A DNA stretch of 64,000 bases from Marinobacter sediminum (GTDB lineage Bacteria; Pseudomonadota; Gammaproteobacteria; Pseudomonadales; Oleiphilaceae), in contig NZ_JAEMQH010000005.1 of NCBI RefSeq assembly GCF_016820575.1, forward strand, positions 1 to 64,000. Reading direction: 5' to 3'. The number at the start of each line of letters is the position of its first letter. The stretch's first letter is position 1. Both the position numbers and the translations under genes were made by a program. Below are positions 18,446 through 26,252 of the stretch, one piece after another. The notes below the pieces were generated by a model. The model did not search any database, was not told the DNA's origin, and was given only the letters and a program-made list of their open reading frames with translations.

Positions 18446-19687
18446 TCATTGAGCTCGACTGAACAGCTGAGTCACGTTTTCCAGGCCAGAGGCCAGCTTG
18501 CCCTTCTCTGCCTGCTTTTTCCTGCCTTTCGCCACATACAGTGGCAGCATCTCACCATACAGACTGGTACTGATCGTGCGCTGCTCGTCTTCCAGACGAT
18601 CCCGACGTAGTTTAATACCGTACTTGGCCAACTTTGGCTCCAACTCATCGGCGCGGTTAAGCAGATCCCGTCGGGTCATCTGATAAGCGTGCTCACACAC
18701 CATGCGGCGCGACTGGAAACTGAATACGTTAGAGAAGAACAGTTTGGCGTCGTCCCGGGTCGGCTCGAACAACAGAATGTCTTTGTCCGGATAATCGCGA
18801 TTGTACTGGGCGATACCTGACTGCATCCGTGAATAGACCATGGTCCGGAACATCTGCGACAGCATATGGGGCATGCCAGAGCGTGTCAGCTCGCCCGGCT
18901 TCATGGTGCCGGCACGAACCGCAGCGCTGGCATCAATCGGCACCTGGGGGTTCACAGCAAACACCAGATCAGCACCGTCCTCGAACGCCACCGACGCGTG
19001 CAGACCTTTGCGCAGCGTGCCATCCACGTAATAACGGCCATCAATATCCACCGGTACGTAGAGTCCGGGGGATGCCGTGCTCGCCTGGATGGCCTTGGAA
19101 ATCGACACGTGATCAAAGCCCGGAGCACCGAAACACACCGCCTCAGTACTCTCAACATCGGCAGCCACAATATAGAGACTGCGCTTGAGCTGGCGGAAAT
19201 CGTTGGTACGGCCAAGCATGGTAAAGGCGCGCTTGAGGTACTCGTGCAAGCCCTCGTTATCGAACAGGCCTGCCGGCGCCGCCTGGGCGAGGATAGTCAA
19301 CGCTTCCAGCAGGCTTTGATCGTAGGGGTTGTTGACGAACCGCTGGACCGCGGTGGTCATCAGGCCCGGCACCGACAGCAGCCGACGGCCAATCTCCCGG
19401 AAAGCCGGCCGATAGAACACCTCGGGATGGAACGGGTGCACCTCGGCTTCATTGCGCACGAAGATCCGGCACAATTGCGCCGTGGTCATCTGATTGGCCA
19501 GATTAGCGGCCACGAACGAGCCGCTGTTCACCCCGACATAGACGTCGATATCGTTAAAATCCAGACCATCCAGGGCCTCGTCCAAGGCTCGCAGCGCACC
19601 GATTTCATAGATACCACCCAACGGCCCGCCACCACCAAGCGCCAGGCCTATGCGGGGAGCAGTTTGAAGATCGGTTGGATCAGTCAT
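18446..19687 (-). CDS. Patatin-like protein with altered nucleophile motif
   Basis: The 413-residue cytoplasmic-type protein belongs to the patatin-like phospholipase family. The oxyanion-hole motif GGGGPLGG (18-25) and the second block ASTASPGLYVPV (about 202-213) with Asp222 (YVDGT) are present. The nucleophile elbow, normally GVSAGS, reads GVNSGS (52-57): the usual serine position is Asn54 and a serine follows at 55. It may be inactive, or use Ser55, so lipase activity should not be assumed. The ATG at 19687 has AAGGAA upstream and fits better than the GTG/TTG region before it. It lies downstream of ptsP on the same strand after a 118-base gap. Confidence 0.85.
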   Translation of the reverse strand: MTDPTDLQTAPRIGLALGGGGPLGGIYEIGALRALDEALDGLDFNDIDVYVGVNSGSFVAANLANQMTTAQLCRIFVRNEAEVHPFHPEVFYRPAFREIGRRLLSVPGLMTTAVQRFVNNPYDQSLLEALTILAQAAPAGLFDNEGLHEYLKRAFTMLGRTNDFRQLKRSLYIVAADVESTEAVCFGAPGFDHVSISKAIQASTASPGLYVPVDIDGRYYVDGTLRKGLHASVAFEDGADLVFAVNPQVPIDASAAVRAGTMKPGELTRSGMPHMLSQMFRTMVYSRMQSGIAQYNRDYPDKDILLFEPTRDDAKLFFSNVFSFQSRRMVCEHAYQMTRRDLLNRADELEPKLAKYGIKLRRDRLEDEQRTISTSLYGEMLPLYVAKGRKKQAEKGKLASGLENVTQLFSRAQ

Positions 19688-19740
19688 GGTGTTTCCTTTT
19701 TCGGTTGGCGATGCGGGAAATGGTTTCCGCACGCTCGAGT

Positions 19741-19783
19741 ACCCTATAACCTAACAGCAGGATTTAGAGTACTCACCCTATAA
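19741..19783. repeat. Paired 9-base direct repeat between ptsP and the patatin gene
   Basis: ACCCTATAA occurs at 19741-19749 and 19775-19783, each next to a GAGTA or ACTC string. The copies lie 34 bases apart in the likely promoter region of the patatin gene. They could be binding sites for a regulator or remnants of a short duplication. Confidence 0.45.
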
Positions 19784-19805
19784 TCGCTCAAAATGCGACA
19801 ACAGC

Positions 19806-22112
19806 TCAGGAAAGGGCCTTTTCAGCAAAGGCCGCAGCGTTCGATTTGCCCGGGCGGAGGTAGCGCCCAAAGCCGGCATTACGCAACGCCAGGTCAACAC
19901 AACTCTTGATGACGTGGGGAGAATCGAGCAACAGCACGTCTTCGAGCAGCTGCATCGCCCACTCCCGGCTGACACTGCGAATTACGGATTTTACCTTGGG
20001 CAAGCTGGCGGCGTTCATCGACAGCGAATCGTAACCCATGGCCATCAGCAACAGTGCACCACCGGGATCCCCCGCCAACTCGCCGCAGATACCAACAGGC
20101 TTACCCACCACATGGGCATCCTGGGCAATCCGCACCAGCGCCTGCAATACGGCCGGGTGATACGAATGATAAAGCTGAGCCACCCTTGGGTTATTCCGAT
20201 CAACCGCCAGCAAATACTGGGTCAGGTCGTTCGAGCCCACCGACAGGAAATCCACCCGGTCTGCCAGCTCACGAATTTGATAGACCGCGGCAGGTATTTC
20301 CACCATCACGCCCACTTTGGGCATGTGGATGTCGTAGCCCTCTTCGCGAACCTCGTGGTACACCCGGTAGATCAGGTGCAGCGACTCCTCAACCTCGGAA
20401 ATGTTGCTGATCATGGGCAGCATGATCTGCAGGTTGTTCAGCCCCTCACTGGCCTTGAGCATAGCCCTAACCTGCACCAGGAAGATTTCCGGGTGGTCGA
20501 GCGTAACCCGGATGCCGCGCCAGCCCAGGAACGGGTTTTCCTCCTGAATCGGGAAATAAGTCAGTGACTTATCACCCCCTACGTCCAGGGTTCGCATGGT
20601 GACCGGGTTCGGGGCAAACGCCTCGAGCTGCTCACGATAGTACTCTCGCTGCTCCTGCTCGGACGGAAAGCGGTCCTTGATCATGAACGGCACTTCAGTG
20701 CGGTACAGACCGATGCCCTCGGCGCCGTGGGACAACGACCGGACCACATCGGTCATCAGCCCGGTGTTCACCAACAGGGACACCCGATGGTTGTCGGTAG
20801 TCTCGCAGGGCAAATCCCGAAGGACTTCAAGGCCCCGGATCAGCTCATCTTCTTCGTCGTAGATGGCTTGGTAGAAGGCTCGCAAATCGTCCGACGGCGA
20901 GGCAAAGATCTGGCCCTCAAAGCCGTCGACAATCAGTTCTTTGCCGTCCAGCTGGTTGACCGGGATATCCACCAACCCCATTACCGTGGGCACACCCATG
21001 GCGCGGGCCAGGATCGCCACATGGGAGTTGCTGGAGCCTTTAACGGATACCAGGCCGACCAGTTGCCCCTTGGGCACTTCCCCGAGCATCGCCGGTGTCA
21101 GTTCCTCGCTGACCAGAACCGTCCGCTCCGGATACTCAAGGTGCCGTTGTTCACCCTCCTGCAGATGTGAGAGCAGCCGGCGCCCCAGATCCCGGACATC
21201 GACGGCGCGCTCCTGCAGGTAATGATCGTCCATCATTTCGAAGTGACGAATGTACTGCTGAACCACCTGTTTCAGGGCGCCCTGGGCCCAAACACCGGCG
21301 CGAATGTTGTTGGCGACCTCGCCCGGCAAGGCCTCATCGCCGAGCATGCGAAGGTAAACATCAAACAGCGCCTGCTCCTCAGGCCGCAACTGTGAGGCCA
21401 GACGGTTGGCGACTCGTTCAATGTCTTCCCGTACCGCTTTTACGGCGGCGCGGAACAGCTCAAGCTCCAGATCGATGTCGTCAGTTGGCTTTTCCGGCAC
21501 CACATCCAGATCAGCCGCCGGATAGACCACCACGCCTTGGCCGATTGCGACGCCGGGCGCCCCGGGCACACCACTGAAGCTGACATCCCGGGCCTCTTCA
21601 CCCGTCAGCGACAGCCCACTGATAGCCCCGGTGGCCTCGCTGTGGGCGATAACACCGGCCAGCTGCGCCGATACGGTGACCAGAAACGCTTCTTCGCCCT
21701 CATCGAAGCAGCGGGAACTCTCCCGTTGCTGGACGACCAACACGCCCAGAACCCGGCGATGGTGGATGATGGGCACACCCAGAAAAGATCGGAAGCGTTC
21801 TTCACCCGTCTCGGGAAAATAGCGGTAGCGGGGGTGGGACGGGGCGTCTTCGAGGTTGATCGGCTCCTCACGGGAGCCGACGAGCCCGACCAGGCCTTCG
21901 GAATAACCGAGGCTGACCTTGCCGACAGCCTTGCGATAAAGGCCTTCGGTGGCCATGAGGATATAGCGGTTGGTGGCAGGATCCAGCAGGTAGACGGAAC
22001 AGACCTCTGTTCCCATGGCCTTTTGCACCCGCGAGACAATGACGTCCAACGCCTCCTGCAAATCGCGGGCGCTGTTTACCTCTTGTACAAGACTTCGCAG
22101 TATGCTCAGCAT
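19806..22112 (-). CDS. ptsP: Nitrogen PTS enzyme I (PtsP)
   Basis: PtsP takes phosphate from PEP and passes it to NPr and then PtsN, a regulatory chain that tunes nitrogen, potassium and surface functions rather than sugar uptake. The 768-residue product has an N-terminal GAF sensor domain (about 1-160), the PTS enzyme I N-terminal and phosphohistidine region (GSSNSHVAIL, His364), and the C-terminal PEP-binding barrel with GIGLYRTEVPF and GVMVEIPAAV. It lies 15 bases after rppH on the same strand, the usual rppH-ptsP operon. Confidence 0.96.
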   Translation of the reverse strand: MLSILRSLVQEVNSARDLQEALDVIVSRVQKAMGTEVCSVYLLDPATNRYILMATEGLYRKAVGKVSLGYSEGLVGLVGSREEPINLEDAPSHPRYRYFPETGEERFRSFLGVPIIHHRRVLGVLVVQQRESSRCFDEGEEAFLVTVSAQLAGVIAHSEATGAISGLSLTGEEARDVSFSGVPGAPGVAIGQGVVVYPAADLDVVPEKPTDDIDLELELFRAAVKAVREDIERVANRLASQLRPEEQALFDVYLRMLGDEALPGEVANNIRAGVWAQGALKQVVQQYIRHFEMMDDHYLQERAVDVRDLGRRLLSHLQEGEQRHLEYPERTVLVSEELTPAMLGEVPKGQLVGLVSVKGSSNSHVAILARAMGVPTVMGLVDIPVNQLDGKELIVDGFEGQIFASPSDDLRAFYQAIYDEEDELIRGLEVLRDLPCETTDNHRVSLLVNTGLMTDVVRSLSHGAEGIGLYRTEVPFMIKDRFPSEQEQREYYREQLEAFAPNPVTMRTLDVGGDKSLTYFPIQEENPFLGWRGIRVTLDHPEIFLVQVRAMLKASEGLNNLQIMLPMISNISEVEESLHLIYRVYHEVREEGYDIHMPKVGVMVEIPAAVYQIRELADRVDFLSVGSNDLTQYLLAVDRNNPRVAQLYHSYHPAVLQALVRIAQDAHVVGKPVGICGELAGDPGGALLLMAMGYDSLSMNAASLPKVKSVIRSVSREWAMQLLEDVLLLDSPHVIKSCVDLALRNAGFGRYLRPGKSNAAAFAEKALS

Positions 22113-22127
22113 GGCGGGATCAGTCCG

Positions 22128-22658
22128 TCATTTCTGGTGTTCCTTTGCGTTCCGGTTCTGCTCATGCCTTCGCCACTGCTCCATGTTGTAGAACAGCCGA
22201 GGCGCGAGCTCCCGCAACGCACGTCGATACACTTCCCGTTTAAACGAAACTACCTGACCCAACGGATACCAGTAACTAACCCACTGCCAGCCGTCGAACT
22301 CCGGTGAATCGGTACCGTCCACGCACACCTGCGCATCCGGCGATAACATCCTCAGCAGGAACCATTTCTGTTTTTGGCCCACACAAACGGGGTGCGAGTT
22401 ATGGCGTACCATCCTCCTCGGAAGCCGGTACCTCAGCCAGCCACGGGTACAGCTGATGATTTCAACATCGCTGGCTCCGAGACCGATTTCCTCTCCCAGC
22501 TCCCGGTACAGTGCCGCCTCCGGTGATTCATCATGATTGATGCCACCTTGGGGGAACTGCCAGGAGTCCTGCCCTATTCGCCTTGCCCAGAGAACTTCTC
22601 CCCGGTGGTTGGCCAGAATGATTCCGACGTTGGGTCTGAAACCGTCTGAATCGATCAC
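22128..22658 (-). CDS. rppH: RNA pyrophosphohydrolase RppH
   Basis: RppH removes pyrophosphate from mRNA 5' ends and so starts RNase E-dependent decay. The 176-residue product (E. coli 176) has a complete Nudix box from Gly38 to Leu60 with Glu53, Glu56 and Glu57 as metal ligands, plus the family string [13 protein letters not shown]. It is the first gene of the rppH-ptsP pair and diverges from a HAD phosphatase gene. Confidence 0.96.
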   Translation of the reverse strand: MIDSDGFRPNVGIILANHRGEVLWARRIGQDSWQFPQGGINHDESPEAALYRELGEEIGLGASDVEIISCTRGWLRYRLPRRMVRHNSHPVCVGQKQKWFLLRMLSPDAQVCVDGTDSPEFDGWQWVSYWYPLGQVVSFKREVYRRALRELAPRLFYNMEQWRRHEQNRNAKEHQK

Positions 22659-22683
22659 GGCACAGTCCTCTCAAAAGTCGGCG

Positions 22684-22707
22684 GACCGGTTCAAAAATTG
22701 ACCGGTC
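22684..22707. repeat. Inverted repeat GACCGGT-N10-ACCGGTC in a divergent promoter region
   Basis: Seven-base arms at 22684-22690 and 22701-22707 enclose an A/T-rich ten-base spacer, 26-49 bases upstream of rppH. The geometry resembles an operator for a dimeric regulator. No T run follows, so termination is less likely. The regulator is unknown. Confidence 0.5.
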
Positions 22708-22831
22708 AGAATTGTCCAAGTTGCTCTCATTCTTGCAGAAACCCAAGGGTACGGCAAACGAAGCCGCATTCCGCCGGTCGTGTTAGACTAGCCGGCCTGA
22801 GGCAGGCCACGTAATCACCGGAGGTAACAGC

Positions 22832-23488
22832 TTGACGCTCGCAATTTTTGATCTGGACAACACGCTTCTTGCTGGCGACAGCGACCACGCCTGGGGAGAA
22901 TTCCTGGTTGAAGAAGGCATTGTGGATGCGGAGGAGTATCGCAAGGCAAACGACCGGTTTTACCAGGAATACCTGAACGGCGAGCTGGATATCCTTCACT
23001 ATCTGGGGTTTGCCCTGCAACCGCTGGCCAACCACAACCTGGATCAGTTGCTGGCCTGGCGTGAATCTTTCATGGCCAAGAAGGTTCGGCCAATGATGCA
23101 GCGCAAAGCCGCCGAACTACTGGACAGCCATCGGGCTCAGGGCCACACCCTGATGATCATCACCGCCACCAATCGGTTTGTGACCGAACCGATTGCCGAG
23201 GCACTGGGCATTGAGCACCTGATCGCTACCGAGCCGGAGCTGGTAAACGGTCGCTACACGGGCGAAGTTGCCGGCGTCCCCAGCTTTCAGGATGGCAAGG
23301 TCACTCGCCTGCAGGACTGGCTTACCGCCTACGGGCATGACCTCGACGGAGCCTGGTTCTACAGCGACTCCCACAACGACGCCCCCCTGCTCCGGGAAGT
23401 CGAACACCCCGTCGCCGTCGATCCGGACCCAACGCTTGAGGCCTTGGCCCGGGAAAACGGCTGGCAGATCCTCTCTCTGAGAGACTGA
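22832..23488 (+). CDS. HAD-IB family phosphatase, SerB-like
   Basis: The 218-residue cytoplasmic protein belongs to the HAD-IB branch that includes phosphoserine phosphatase. Motif I is FDLDNTLL (nucleophile Asp7, acid/base Asp9), motif II is the IITAT string (about 107-111), and motif IV is YSDSHNDAPLL. The substrate is not fixed by sequence, since this branch also contains phosphatases acting on other small phospho-compounds. The start is TTG at 22832, supported by a strong GGAGGT six bases upstream; no in-frame ATG fits. Divergent placement beside rppH-ptsP matches Pseudomonas. Confidence 0.88.
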   Translation: MTLAIFDLDNTLLAGDSDHAWGEFLVEEGIVDAEEYRKANDRFYQEYLNGELDILHYLGFALQPLANHNLDQLLAWRESFMAKKVRPMMQRKAAELLDSHRAQGHTLMIITATNRFVTEPIAEALGIEHLIATEPELVNGRYTGEVAGVPSFQDGKVTRLQDWLTAYGHDLDGAWFYSDSHNDAPLLREVEHPVAVDPDPTLEALARENGWQILSLRD

Positions 23489-23510
23489 CGCGGACGGGGC
23501 CCGCCCCTCA

Positions 23511-23527
23511 CGGGCTGAGACAGCCCG
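23511..23527. terminator. Small stem-loop between convergent HAD and RlmI-like genes
   Basis: CGGGCT (23511-23516) and AGCCCG (23522-23527) form a six-base stem with loop GAGAC in the 45-base convergent gap. There is no T run, so this is a weak terminator candidate. Confidence 0.35.
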
Positions 23528-23533
23528 GCACAA

Positions 23534-24730
23534 TCAAAAGAATCCGGTTAGAGACCGGACAAAGCTGGACTTGATGTAGTCAGTCTCCGGAATACCCGGG
23601 ATCACCGGGTGGTCCGGTGCCTGATGCCCCTGCTCCAGCAGCTGTACAAACCGGTCGATTTTCCGACCGCTGCTGCGAATGATATCGGTTAGCCGATCCT
23701 GGGACAGGTGCATGGAGCAGGATGCCGATACCAGAATGCCATCCCGCTCGAGCAGCCGCAGGCCCAGTTGGTTCAGCCGGGCATACGCCTGCTCACCCGC
23801 CTTCTGGTCACGACGCCTGGGGATCAGCGCGGGTGGATCCAGCACCACGATGTCGAACTTTTCTTTCTCGTCGCACAACGCTTTCAGCGCCTCAAAGGCA
23901 TCGCCTTCAAGCGTTTCCACATTATCCAGACCGTTCAGGCGGGCGTTGTGATGCACCGACTCAATGGCCGAGGACGAGCTGTCGACGCAGGTGACCTGGG
24001 TGGCGCCGGCGCAGGCGGCCTGAATGCCCCAACCGCCCACGTAACTGAACACATCCAATACTCGCTTCCCGGGAGCGTAGGACTGCAACCGTTGGCGATT
24101 CATCCGGTGATCGTAGAACCAACCAGTTTTCTGGCCGCCTTCAAGCGGCACTTCAAAACGTACGCCGTTTTCCTCCACCTTCAGCAGAGACACCTCCGGC
24201 CCATGGGCCTGCTCGACGTAGGTCTCCAGCCCCTCGACCTTTCGCATCTTGCCATCGTTCTTCAGGATGATCGCGGTGGGGTGCGCCAGGCGCTGCACTG
24301 CACGCACAATGGCGTCTTTCAGCAATTCCATGCCGGCGGTGGAGATCTGCACGACAACGGTATCGTCGAAGCGATCAATCACCAGCCCGGACAGACCATC
24401 GCTGTCACCGAACACCCAACGGTAAAACGGCCGGTCAAACAGCCTTTCCCGCAGCGACAGCGCCGTTTCCAGGCGATCCGTTAAGCGCTTGGGCGTCATG
24501 CCGTGACTGGCATCCCGGCTGATCAAACGGCCGCAGATTAACGCATGGGGATTCACAAAGACCGTCCCCAGCGGCTTGTCGTTCGCGGCCCGCAGCTCGG
24601 CCTGGGCGCCCGCTTCAAATTCCGTCAGTGGCGAACGCCGGGTATCTACCTCGTTGCTGTACACCCACAGGTGCCCCGCCCGGAGCCTGCGCTCGGCGCC
24701 TTTGCGTAAATACAACACTGGAAAATTCAT
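23534..24730 (-). CDS. RlmI-like 23S rRNA cytosine-5 methyltransferase
   Basis: The 398-residue product has an N-terminal PUA RNA-binding domain (about 1-75), an RlmI-like linker domain, and a class I SAM-dependent methyltransferase domain with motif I LDVFSYVGGWG (about 222-232). The DPPA motif (VVLDPPALIPRR) and a downstream Cys (SASCSMHLS) fit m5C chemistry. E. coli RlmI (396 residues) methylates C1962 of 23S rRNA; the exact site here is inferred. The ATG at 24730 has AGGTG seven bases upstream; a GTG three codons earlier is less likely. It lies 57 bases downstream of gcvH, so co-transcription is possible. Confidence 0.88.
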   Translation of the reverse strand: MNFPVLYLRKGAERRLRAGHLWVYSNEVDTRRSPLTEFEAGAQAELRAANDKPLGTVFVNPHALICGRLISRDASHGMTPKRLTDRLETALSLRERLFDRPFYRWVFGDSDGLSGLVIDRFDDTVVVQISTAGMELLKDAIVRAVQRLAHPTAIILKNDGKMRKVEGLETYVEQAHGPEVSLLKVEENGVRFEVPLEGGQKTGWFYDHRMNRQRLQSYAPGKRVLDVFSYVGGWGIQAACAGATQVTCVDSSSSAIESVHHNARLNGLDNVETLEGDAFEALKALCDEKEKFDIVVLDPPALIPRRRDQKAGEQAYARLNQLGLRLLERDGILVSASCSMHLSQDRLTDIIRSSGRKIDRFVQLLEQGHQAPDHPVIPGIPETDYIKSSFVRSLTGFF

Positions 24731-24787
24731 AAAGGGCACCTGATAGAGGGAAAAATGGGGCGGGAATTATACATGACGGGGCGCTGC

Positions 24788-25180
24788 TTAGCCCTCGGCG
24801 GCCACGTGCTCGCCGTAGGCGGTGGCGTCCATGAGCCCGTCAAGCTCGCCCTGGTCCACCAGCTTGACCTTGAACAGCCAGCCATCACCGTAGGGGTCTT
24901 CATTGACCTTTTCCGGCTCGTCCTCAAGGGCGTCATTGATGGCAACGACTTCACCTGTGACCGGGCTGAATACATCCGACGCCGACTTCACGGACTCTGC
25001 CACACCGGCCTCCTCTCCGCCGTTCACGGTAACGCCGACATCGGGAACGCCAATGTAAACCACGTCACCCAGCTGCTCCTGGGCAAAGTCGGTAATACCA
25101 ACCGTTGCGGTGCCATCGTCGGAAACACGCACCCATTGGTGAGTTTCGATGTATTTCAGATCTGCAGGTATGTCACTCAT
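24788..25180 (-). CDS. gcvH: Glycine cleavage system H protein
   Basis: GcvH carries the lipoyl arm that shuttles the aminomethyl group between the P, T and L proteins of glycine cleavage, and can also serve in lipoate transfer. The 130-residue product has the lipoylation motif ESVKSASD with Lys65, aligned to Lys64 of E. coli. It stands without gcvT or gcvP in this window, 46 bases downstream of metR, and no glycine riboswitch is visible in that gap. Confidence 0.96.
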   Translation of the reverse strand: MSDIPADLKYIETHQWVRVSDDGTATVGITDFAQEQLGDVVYIGVPDVGVTVNGGEEAGVAESVKSASDVFSPVTGEVVAINDALEDEPEKVNEDPYGDGWLFKVKLVDQGELDGLMDATAYGEHVAAEG

Positions 25181-25226
25181 GATCGGATTCCTGATTACGT
25201 TTTTTCGCGCAGTTTACCGCAAGTAC

Positions 25227-26117
25227 CTAGCGCCAGCGAACATCCCGGGCCATCGTCATGAAGGAATTCAGGTAGTCCACCCCCAGATCCCTTTCCCGAA
25301 GACCCAAAAAGATCTGCTTGGCGATGCCGTGTTCACCGAGGCGCACGGGCGTGACCGGGATTTTATCGCGGTACTCCAGTACCAGCCAGCGCGGCAGTGC
25401 CGCAACGCCGCGCCCAGTGGCCACCATCTGCAGCATGATGTCAGTGGTTTCAATGGTTTTGTGGTGGGCGGGACGGACATGGGACGGCAACAGAAACTGG
25501 TTAAAGACGTCGAGCCGCTCGATCTCCACCGGATAGGTAATCAGTGTTTCCCTGGCAAGATCTTCCGGCCTCGCCCATTGTGCGTCCGCCAGCGGGTGAT
25601 CACCGGCCACCACCAGCACCTGCTCGTAATCAAAGACCGGCTGGAACACCAAGCCCGGACGATGCAGCGGATCAGGGGTCACCAACATATCGATGTCATG
25701 GCCATAGAGGGCACCAATGCCGCCAAACTGGAATTTCTGTTTCACATCCACATCAACGTCGGGCCAATGCTCAAGGTAGGGACCAACCACCTTCAGCAAC
25801 CACTGATAACAGGGATGACATTCCATGCCGACCCGCAAACTGCCCCTCTGACCCTTGGCAAACTGGCCGACCAGCCTCTCCGCGTGTTCAAACTGCGGCA
25901 GCAGTCGGTTCGCCAACGCCAGCAAACACTCACCTGATTGCGTCAACCGAAGCTGTCGCCCTTCCCGAACCCACACCGCCGTTCCAAGCTGCTGTTCCAG
26001 CTTCCGGATGGCATGACTGAGTGCCGACTGAGTCAGATTCAATGTCTCGGCGGCGGCGGTCAGCGAGCCGTGCTGGTCGACAGCACTGAGAATTTCCAAA
26101 TGGCTCCGGTCCAGCAC
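25227..26117 (-). CDS. metR: LysR-type regulator MetR
   Basis: MetR activates methionine biosynthesis genes such as metE with homocysteine as co-effector. The 296-residue product has the LysR helix-turn-helix at the N-terminus (about 1-60, including GSLTAAAETLNLTQSALSH) and a periplasmic-binding-protein-like effector domain. Divergence from metE over a 135-base gap supports the MetR call. The start is GTG at 26117. Its leader contains nine consecutive C residues on the plus strand (26123-26131), which read as G on the coding strand and overlap the expected ribosome site. Confidence 0.93.
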   Translation of the reverse strand: MLDRSHLEILSAVDQHGSLTAAAETLNLTQSALSHAIRKLEQQLGTAVWVREGRQLRLTQSGECLLALANRLLPQFEHAERLVGQFAKGQRGSLRVGMECHPCYQWLLKVVGPYLEHWPDVDVDVKQKFQFGGIGALYGHDIDMLVTPDPLHRPGLVFQPVFDYEQVLVVAGDHPLADAQWARPEDLARETLITYPVEIERLDVFNQFLLPSHVRPAHHKTIETTDIMLQMVATGRGVAALPRWLVLEYRDKIPVTPVRLGEHGIAKQIFLGLRERDLGVDYLNSFMTMARDVRWR

Positions 26118-26142
26118 CTAATCCCCCCCCCTTCAGAAGCCA

Positions 26143-26186
26143 TGAATTTTGCTCATAGAAACCTGAAATAATACCATTATTTTTCA
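26143..26186. promoter_or_regulatory. Candidate MetR-binding sites between metR and metE
   Basis: The E. coli MetR site is TGAA-N5-TTCA. TGAA-TTTTG-CTCA at 26143-26155 matches with one mismatch. A second, longer inverted repeat runs from TGAA (26164) to TTCA (26186), with A/T-rich arms around ACC. Two sites in the divergent gap fit MetR control of metE and of itself. Spacing of the second site is not canonical. Confidence 0.45.
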
Positions 26187-26252
26187 TTGCCGAGGCGATT
26201 TAGGCTAGCTCCTTCTTATCTCAACCAAGTAAATATAAGGAGATCATCGGCC

